64,000 nucleotides of DNA from Nephrocerus scutellatus (Eukaryota > Arthropoda > Insecta > Diptera > Pipunculidae): contig OX352761.1 in assembly GCA_947095585.1 (NCBI GenBank), positions 138,166,277 through 138,230,276 on the forward strand, given 5' to 3'. Position 1 is the first letter of the stretch. The number at the start of each line of letters is the position of its first letter. The translations under genes and the position numbers were made by a program. Under the pieces are notes generated by a model. That model was not told the origin of the DNA. It saw only the letters and a list, made by a program, of their open reading frames with translations, and did no database searches. This document shows positions 55,871 to 64,000 of the stretch, piece after piece.

Positions 55871-58800
55871 ATACACAATAAAGAGGTTAATTATAATGGG
55901 AATTTGCGTGAAGATTAATATACCATACATACAATAAGACTGGCTGGATCGCAATTTGTCTCAACAGGAGTAAAATTTTCATTGAAATAACATCGAGCTG
56001 GCGATAATATAGTATATACCATAAGCTCGATGGCACAAACATTTTTGCGAATTAAATTGGCCCCAGTCGTCCGATACCTATATAAAAAATATTGATATCT
56101 CTTTCACATAACTTGTGCTATGTTTTCATGCAGTGATCATCAGTGAGTTGAAAAGGTATCTTTGAATTGAAATTACAATTTTGGAACTGTTATCAGTGCA
56201 ACAATGTGGATGTAGAAAAAAGTGAAGTCCCTTTTTCTACGTTATAGTTTACGTACTTTTCATCCACCGACAATCAGTATTACTAACTTTTGTGTTATGT
56301 ATTATCTTGGATTGGGCTAGAAACATCAAATAGATTGCTATTGGTAAGAGAAGTGAATAATGGGACCAAATTCCTATTCTTTGATTGAATTTTTTGTTAT
56401 TTCAATTATGTCTTGATTGGCAAAACAAATTCTCTTTTTTTTTCTAATCTTTTATTTTATCTATCCAGATGGGTTAATAATGAAAATAAAAACCATAAAC
56501 ATTTTATTTCAATTAAAATTATAAAAAATAAATTTGAAAAATATGTAAAACCAAAAAGCAAGATAAAACTACATAAAACCCAACCCAATGTGTTCATTTC
56601 AATATACACGCAACGTGTCAAATAAATATTAATACTAACATTTAACACACTAAACAATAAAGCACATTTTGCCACAAATACGATGTTTGAAATACATAAA
56701 TACAAACAATAAATATTAACTAACGTAAGAGGTAAACTTAAACTCACTGTATCCTACAAAATCCCAACACGTATAATATTTGTGGTACTAAGGCAGATCC
56801 TGAGAAGTCAAAATCTTAAATTTTTCAAAAGGAGTATTCCTTAAGTAGAGTGTTTTGTTAAAAATTCAAATAAACAAAATATTCTTCTTCTTTTTCGTTA
56901 TAATCAAAAAAAATCGTTTAGTTGTGTCGACGTAATATTTCTATAGCAAGATTATGGCCGTTGTCCAGAAATCTTCATCAACAAGATCAATTTAGAAAGT
57001 ATATTATTCATTTTATACGAACCAGTTTAGTTTCCGGCCTTCTATGTCTTCCAGTCCTTTTAACTAAATGTTTTCTAACAAGCCTTGAATATCAAAAAGA
57101 AAAAAGATCTTAATTTATTTACAAGACCTACAGTTCTTTTTTCCCCTTAAAGTATTTATTTTATTTAGTCTTTTATTGCCTACGATCTACGTAATACCGA
57201 TTTTTAGGTAAGTCTTGAAAAAGACATTTTTGATCAACATACGAGTAGATATTGAAAACATTGCAGCCCCTTCACTGCTATTTCGTTAGTAAGTCATATT
57301 AGTCGGAGTACTTTATGACATATGTTAGGCAGACATACATATAAGATTCTCTTTTGATGAAAGCTTTGTGCTAAGTAGACAGTTTGCCACAACCATATTG
57401 AAAACTTGGCTCAATCGAGTCGTCTTAATCTTTGTCATAAATTTTGTCAACAAGTTGAATTAAAAAAAAGTCATTCTGCTTTTGTACCACAGATTTATTA
57501 TGCTGATTCAAATCCCATAACACCGAACATATTTAGGGGTCAAAAAATCAAAAATCATAATAGAGAAAAGTTGTGTGTACGTATAGGTATATCTGCAGTT
57601 AATAACAAGAATAACAACAACAAAATACAAATGTATTAACTAACTATAAATGGAAATTTCCAAATTATTGAGCTATAGATATTAAACTGTACGCATACAA
57701 AAAAACATTAAAAAAATTAATAAAAAAAAAATTTAAAAAAAAACCATTTACAACACAATTAACTCAAATACAATATAGGTATTATGTTGTTCTAAGAAAA
57801 ACGTAGATAATAATTAAATGGAAATTAAGCACAAATTTGTATAGAAAAACCCGTAACAACCTTAACATATTTTAAGAATCCGTTTGAATTTGTTTTATTG
57901 TATTTTATAACAAAAATATGGCAAACAATTTATTACCAATACTTACAAGAAAATCGATGTACGTATGATTATGTGTGTAGGGATAGGATACTTAGCAATT
58001 TATCGATGTTTATTGCGTAAAATTACTATGTAATAAGTTAAGAGGTAAATACTAGAATATATAAACTGAACACACAAAAACAAGACAGGGCCGAAATAAA
58101 CTAGCCAAAGAAAACCCAGATCAATAAAAAATCAATCTTTGATAAAACAACAAAACAAATTTATTTATATATTGTACACATAGAAAAAAATTTATATATA
58201 AATACGTATATCTAAAAAAAATTAAATGATTTATTTCACCAAAAGTATAAAATTTCAATGAAAATCACACAAATTCACACTACTTATGTCTATGTATATG
58301 TACTTGTACACTAAAGAGAGCAATCTAACACGTTCACAAACAAAAAGCAAACGTTATTATATTCGTAGATATATGAATAATCGTGCATATATATGTATAT
58401 AACAGACATGTTTATGTATAAAAAAAGCCTACATGAAAAAGGCTAGCTACCTATTAAACGCCGTTGTTACTTTATAAAGAATCTGAAAAATAAAAGCTAA
58501 ATGGAAAACTTACAAAAAAAAAGCAGAAAAAATAATTGTTAGTTGGTTTCAGTTTGGATTGAAAAAAATGCGGCGGATTAGTTATATTTTTGTTTTTATT
58601 GATAAGCGGAATAAATTTAATTTAGGGAAAGTCAATAAATAAGGAACGACATTTCGTTTGTTCGAACAACAAAACAGATAATTATTTACATTAATTATAT
58701 AAATGAATCTATGTAGTAACTTTATTTAAAGATTTTTATAATAATTGTAATAATTAGGAAATATTTTTTTTGTGCAAACATAGAAATAATTCCGTTTGTT

Positions 58801-58975
58801 TAGTTTTAAATTAAAATTAAAGAAAATACCGTTTTTGGCATAAATCTGATAATTACAAAATACTTAAAATAAATTGGGAAAATATATATCTGTACATGAG
58901 AAATTGTAATATTTGTCTTTTCAATTAAAATTAAATAATTTTGATACGATTTTTCGACGTGCATAGCTGAGCCGG
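55871..58975. other. AT-rich region without recognisable gene
   Basis: Long A- and T-runs (57720-57750, 58190-58230) and no supported ORF. A TATATAAA at 56079 has no correctly spaced initiator or downstream ORF. Confidence 0.45.
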
Positions 58976-58979
58976 ATTA

Positions 58980-60770
58980 TTAATTCAAAGCTGGGAGTGT
59001 CGTCTGCCAGAAGATCTGTCTGCAGAAGAACCCCACAAGGTGGAGTCCAACCCTCCCTTCTATGGAAATTAGCAGTGAATAAGCTGATAGTATGCCTAAG
59101 AGGTGAGGGCTGTAAAGTAATCCCTTATACGGATGACGTTGCTATTGCCGCCTCAGGAAAATACCCGAATACCTAAAAGGAACTCCTGCGAAATGCTCTC
59201 AACAAGCTAAGTTGCTGAGCAGATCGCTGTGGTTTAGGAGTAAATCCTCACAAAAACTGAGCTTGTCCTATTCACCAGGAACTATAAAGTTCCATTTATT
59301 AACCCTCATTCTATAAAAGGTATTAGCTTAACATCCTCTGATAGCGCCAAGTATTTGGATCTTATTTTGGACAGAAAGCTAACCTGGAAACCAAACATAC
59401 AAGAAAGAGTTCGTAAAGCCACAGTAGCACTCTTCTCATGCAAAAAAGCCATTGGTAGCAGATGGGGTCTTCAACCCCATATAACTCATTGGCTAAATAC
59501 AGCGGTACTAAGACCTATTCTTCTATACGTCATGAGTGGTGTATGGTGGACTGACTTAAATAAGAAAGTAAACCTTGACGGATTAAGCAAAGTCCAAATA
59601 ACACCTAGTCCATGTATGAGCGGAGCACTTCGTACAACCCCCTCCGCCGCACTGGGCATTCTGTTCGACCTCTCGACATGAATAAAATCGGCGACTCCTC
59701 TATCCTGAATTTAGTCAGGATCCTATACAACATAGACTACATCACGCTACAGCTCTATTTCAATAAAAACTTTCATGTCACCTTCCCCTTCTCATCATTC
59801 TGGGGTGAAGACGCTTACCGGGAAGATGAACGCAATTATTTTTACACAGACGGGTCAAAAACTAATATCGGAGTCGGCGGAGGTGTTTTTTTTTTTTAAA
59901 GCTAAATCTAAGCCTTTCTTTCCATCTTCCTAATCACTGTAGTGTTTTCCAGGCTGAAACTATGGTGAAGAGTGAAGTGAAGCCTTGTCTTGGCTGAAGA
60001 GAAATGTCATATCCCTCTAGCGCTTAACTGCCGATCATTTCTCGTAGAGATGGCGGAGCAGTTCAATATCCACCTGTGTTGGGTGGAGAAATTCCGGGTA
60101 ACTGCACGGCTGACGATCTCGCCAAGCAAGAAACTACACTACCCTTCTTACCTGGATATGGTTGTCTAGGCATACCAATCGCTACATGCAAACTCTTGTT
60201 AAAGCATAATGCAGGATGCAGGATAATTAAATAACTAACCTTTGCTGATCAAACGGTACAACTTGAATAGCGACAAAACAGATCTGCTTCAAGTGTTAAA
60301 GATCGCACATCGGTGCTGTTGTAGGTGTCGTTACTGGACACTGTCTCATAGGCAAACCTCCAGCAAGACTTGGATTCTTCTCGAATAACTTTTTCAGAAG
60401 CTGCATGATTTTTCAGAAGCTGCATGAATGACGAGGAGAAGGAGACCATCGTTCATCTTCACTGTACTTGTCCAGCCCTCTCCCAAAGTCCATATGGGAA
60501 GTTTCATCTACAACGATACTAATGATCTCATCAACATTGTCATTGGTGGTCTCCTACCCTTCATACGAAGCTCTAATTGGTTCATCGAGCAGGTGGAGTG
60601 AATTTTTCCTGATCCGTGTGGTATCACAATGGACCATTACTGGTCAAAGTGTGTCGGTTTCACTGACAGCCACCTTAACCGAATCAATCGATGATGTCAT
60701 TAAAATCTCCAAAAGGCTAAAATTTTCACGACTCGGAGTTTGACTAATGGGTTCTACCACGTAGAATAGT
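58980..60770 (+). mobile_element. LINE family C (LOA/R1-like) 3' half with RT end and RNase H
   Basis: RT palm: a PQGGV box (about 59028) and YTDD in place of YADD (59126-59137), then LGVNPHKTELVLFTRNYKV-like wording after a frame break. The open frame 59355-59681 follows (LILDRKLTWKPNIQERVRKA, WGLQPHITHWLNTAVLRPIL). RNase H begins at YFYTDGSKTNIGVGGGVF (about 59838-59891). The C-terminal end with GHCLIG and SFMNDEEKETIVHLHCTCPA-like wording (60330-60480) is typical for this group. Several stops and frameshifts are present. Confidence 0.78.
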
Positions 60771-62936
60771 ACAACATTGTTCCAATGGCCAAAATGGCCA
60801 AATGGCCAATATGATTTTTAAATGTGCTATTCGGAATATGCAATTCACCAGCAGTTCTTGCTAAGTTCATTCGGTCTTCAAACATTTAAACAATTCAGGA
60901 AGCAAACATTAATGAAGTGATTGTTTAGGTATATATGAATGATTTGGAGCAGACTGACTATATAGAAGCTTTAAACCGTTTAAGGATAGTCGTGATAGTA
61001 GCCGGTAGGATTATTCATATTACCCACCTCATCGGTTTTAAAGCTTAATGCCCCATTAGCAGTGGCAGAAGTACATACGGCTGCAAGTATGTATGCACAC
61101 TTGCATGGAGCTATACTGCTGCATCAAGGTAACGACGATCAGCAGGAAAACCAGTCCTTAAGAACAATGCTATTGGCAATCATCGAAGCATTGAAGAAGT
61201 GGATAACATTTTTGACAAATGATTTTGAATTATGATAGATTGCAATGCTTTTGCAACGAATGCGGAGAAAGGATATCTTCTATTGAAAGAGAAGAAGGGC
61301 TTTGTTTTTACAAGAATTGAATTTTAAAATTTTTCATCGCTCCGGAAGCTAGATGCGGTTTAGCGATTGCGAAGAATATATCCAATCTATCCAAAAAGGT
61401 TATGTCAAAGATTTTAATATCGTATATCTAATATTTAAAGATATAACATAAGAGATGTAATCTGAAAATATGTCTTACTCCAAGCTACACAAACTGCATA
61501 CTACATGAAAATTATTAATTGAATCAAGGTATGTTTAGAAGCGCTATGATATCTATGATGGGTATAACAAATTTTACTTTACAAAATAAACTTAGATTTA
61601 AATCAACGCATCACATCTACTGTTGGTTCAATAATTTTCGTTTTACCAGTGATTGATACCATACAAGATTCAATGAGTTACTAGGACAAGAAGATAACAA
61701 AAAAAAACGATAAACCATTGCTCTCGCGTTATTTTTTTTAAAAACTTCAAATCCACAACGTTTGCATTTTTATTTCTTTTCGTTTTTCAAAGAAAATTTG
61801 CTTCAAGGTAAATTTATTGAATTCCATAACAGATTCTCACACCGTCAACATTAAGGAGGACGGATGAGTGTCGTAACGAATTTTAGTAAAGAGGAAAAAA
61901 CGACAACCACTGAAACGGAATAATAAACTTCCCAAAGGATAGATATATTGACAGAAATAGAGGGTGATATATTTCCATGTTATTGTTGTTGACATCGCCT
62001 ACCACGTATACCATGGTAATAACGGTGATGATGTGGTGTCATTGAAACTGGGAATTTACAAGTTATTACTTCTATGACGTTTATCAGCGGAATATTTTGG
62101 ATATCGTAATTACTGAGAGCCTAAGCCAAAGAAAGACAGATAGAAAGAAAGAAAACGAGAAGGAGGGATCCTCGCACTTGAAAACCTTTTCGAATATTTA
62201 AATAAGGATTCGGTTGATTTGAATAAATCAATATGACCGAGCTGAATACGCATCGGCAAGCAACTCATTTTCCTTTTCAATACAATTCAATTTAAAATTC
62301 AGCTGCATATGCAGGAACTAAGTTTGCGGATTGTATCAGGCAGGAATCATTACACAACGAAATTCACATTATCCAACTGACAGATCGATCCAAAGTAACT
62401 GTGAAGTGGATGAAAGCATAGCGAATGGCATTGAATGGAGTTGATTTCGCTCCACCGCCAATTAAATTGCAAATGTGTAGTAGGTAACTGCATATAGCTT
62501 TGGTTCTTTGGCGCACGCTAAGGCATGCACTAGCAATGAGTGCCAAACAAATAAGTTGAAAATTACTTTTAAACTCAATATCTGCCGTGTACTTCGAAAA
62601 CTTCAAAACTTAGCAGACTTTGAAACGAGAAAACGCAAAAAAAAGTATACATAGTTTAAAGTTTGGCTATTTTTGTATGTAGGTAGGTAAGTATCTTGGG
62701 GTTTTTTTTTTATTCGAATGAAATTCGAAATTTAATAACGTACTTCTACAAATCCACATACCATACGACCCATCTATATCGACACTTGATAAGTTTAATT
62801 TTATATCTGACTAGCTGTGTAATGTGTGGCTTCAGATCCATCATGCTGCGTAGGCAGGTTGTTTAAAATTGGATTCGTATAGCGCAATTTATTACTTTAA
62901 TAAGTCCAATTCATATTCCCCTTACTTACATTCATT
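60771..62936. other. Region without recognisable gene
   Basis: AT-rich with small ORFs. A minus-strand ORF at 62364-62606 starts with charged residues rather than a clean signal peptide. A short duplicated 'ccaatggccaaaatggccaa' tract lies at 60780-60805. Confidence 0.4.
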
Positions 62937-62937
62937 A

Positions 62938-64000
62938 TAAAGGGTGTTTTTTTAGGAGGTTTGTTTTTCCGATAGATGTCGTTTTATTTTATGACAGTTG
63001 TTTTGACAGCTCAAAGTGGCATTTCTACTCAGTATTGTTTGGCAAATCATTATGAATAGGTTAACTCCAGAACAACGTTTTCAAATCGTGGAAATTTATT
63101 TTCAAAATCAGTGTTCAATTAAAAATGTTTATAGAGCACTTCGTGAATTTTATGGTGCACATAATCGTCCGTCAGAGACCACCATAAAGAACGTAATTAC
63201 CAAATTTCGGTCTACATTCACTCTTTTGGATGCCAAGCCACCGACAAGAATGAGAAGAGTTCGTACAGAAGAAAATATTGCTGTCGTTGAGGCCAGTGTC
63301 GAAGAAAACGACAATTTATCGATTCGTCGTCGTGCTCAGCAAATTGGACTTTGTCCATCGACTTTATGGAAAATTTTACGTAAAGATTTGGGTTTGGTGC
63401 CATACAAAATTCAATTGGTGCAAGAATTAAAGCCACACGACCATCGTTTGCGCCGTGAATTCAGTGATTGGTCGTTAAATCAATTGAACGAAGATCCATT
63501 TTTTTACCGTAAAATTCTCTTCAGTGATGAGGCGCATTTTTTGTTAAATGGATACGTCAACAAACAAAATTGTCGCATTTGGAGCAAAGATAATCCACAC
63601 GCCGTTCAAGAATTACCAATGCATCCTGATAAATGTACTGTTTGGTGCGGTCTATGGGCTGGTGGGATCATCGGTCCATATTTCTTTAAAAATGAGGAAG
63701 GACGACGCGTTACCGTGAATGGAAATCGATACAGAACCATGTTAAATGAGTTTTTGTTGTCAAATCTTGAAGATATGGATATGGATGAAATGTGGTTTCA
63801 ACAAGATGGTGCCACTTGCCATACAGCACGTGAAACAATCGACTTATTGAAAGAAACTTTCAACGACAACATTATTTCGAGAAATGGTCCGGTGAATTGG
63901 CCTCCGCGTTCGTGCGATTTGACGCCACTCGATTACTTTTTGTGGGGATACGTGAAGTCATTGGTTTATGTGGCAAATCGGCAACCTCTTAAAAAAACAC
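62938..64000 (+). mobile_element. Mariner-like element, 5' part, cut by window edge
   Basis: The likely left end is 'aagggtgtttttttaggagg' just after a TA at about 62938, followed by a roughly 110-base leader and an intact transposase ORF from 63052. The right end lies beyond the window, so terminal inverted repeats cannot be matched. Low decay suggests a recent insertion compared with every other element here. Confidence 0.75.
63052..64000 (+). CDS. Mariner-like transposase, intact as far as visible (316+ aa)
   Basis: Cut-and-paste DNA transposase. No stop for 316 codons to the window end. Residues 1-50 form the first helix-turn-helix (MNRLTPEQRFQIVEIYF, then PSETTIKNVITKF). A second DNA-binding region follows (LSIRRRAQQIGLCPSTLWKI, about 88-107). 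The catalytic domain has Asp159 in ILFSDEAHF, Asp252 in WFQQDGATCHTAR and Asp289 in WPPRSCDLTPLDYFLWGYVK. Asp252 and Asp289 are separated by 36 residues, against 34 in classical mariner. LVPYKIQLVQELKPHD occupies the position of the mariner linker. About 30-40 C-terminal residues should lie outside the window. The start is the first in-frame ATG. Confidence 0.9.
   Translation, partial: MNRLTPEQRFQIVEIYFQNQCSIKNVYRALREFYGAHNRPSETTIKNVITKFRSTFTLLDAKPPTRMRRVRTEENIAVVEASVEENDNLSIRRRAQQIGLCPSTLWKILRKDLGLVPYKIQLVQELKPHDHRLRREFSDWSLNQLNEDPFFYRKILFSDEAHFLLNGYVNKQNCRIWSKDNPHAVQELPMHPDKCTVWCGLWAGGIIGPYFFKNEEGRRVTVNGNRYRTMLNEFLLSNLEDMDMDEMWFQQDGATCHTARETIDLLKETFNDNIISRNGPVNWPPRSCDLTPLDYFLWGYVKSLVYVANRQPLKKT

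Noticed and set aside
56079..56150. TATA box with CATCAGT initiator, a possible promoter
   Set aside because: Spacing of about 60 bases is wrong for TATA-Inr, and the first ATG downstream meets a stop after three codons.
46478..58975. A single 12-kb 3' UTR for the PH-domain gene
   Set aside because: It would have to cross two LINE A copies, and AATAAA signals occur much earlier; no evidence for extension that far.
62364..62606. Possible secreted protein on the minus strand
   Set aside because: The hydrophobic stretch is preceded by about 14 charged or polar residues and interrupted by basic ones; not a convincing signal peptide.

Overview
This is AT-rich eukaryotic DNA from an insect, most likely a higher fly (Diptera). 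The evidence is GT-AG introns, a split protein-coding gene with very long introns, (CCGA)n mini-me/DINE-like repeats, and old LINE, Tc1 and mariner copies. No bacterial operon, rRNA gene, CRISPR array or canonical tRNA gene was seen. A tephritid-like genome would fit, but the species cannot be proved from this window.

The host content is essentially one plus-strand gene. Eight coding exons at 3030-3153, 8395-8442, 21408-21481, 23172-23374, 31941-31968, 32041-32125, 36467-36778 and 46275-46477 join with matching splice phases into a 358-residue protein. It has a basic N-terminus, a pleckstrin-homology (PH) domain at about residues 46-158 with an unusually long central segment, a proline-rich linker, a His/Gln-rich stretch, a Trp/Gly-rich patch and an acidic Gly/Asp/Phe-rich C-terminus. 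I could not name the gene. A possible alternative exon at 40915-40988 (or 40942-40988) would replace the C-terminus.

Most other recognisable sequence is transposable-element debris, largely inside the introns. Family A is an RTE-like LINE with APE endonuclease and RT (six pieces: 1-160, 11568-13080, 13128-14862, 33485-35520, 47590-48185, 49740-51355). Family B is a CR1/Jockey-group LINE (574-1445, 6480-7640, 17648-20160, 28610-28990, 37263-37495, 37496-37680). Family C is a LOA/R1-like LINE with RNase H (43138-45850, 58980-60770). A fourth LINE RT fragment lies at 240-545. A dead Tc1-like element with long terminal inverted repeats occupies 3629-5068. An apparently intact mariner-like transposase runs off the right edge (63052-64000).

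Smaller structures of interest are: a fold-back with two convergent tRNA-like arms (8781-9011); a second fold-back (7667-7774); a cluster of CGATA motifs (9655-9735); an ACGCG-rich element present as an inverted pair with different internal repeat numbers (37690-37915 and 39133-39800); a decamer-like minisatellite (17331-17617); and a near-perfect 20-bp-stem hairpin (55824-55870). From 51.4 to 58.9 kb the sequence is extremely AT-rich with no gene that I can support.
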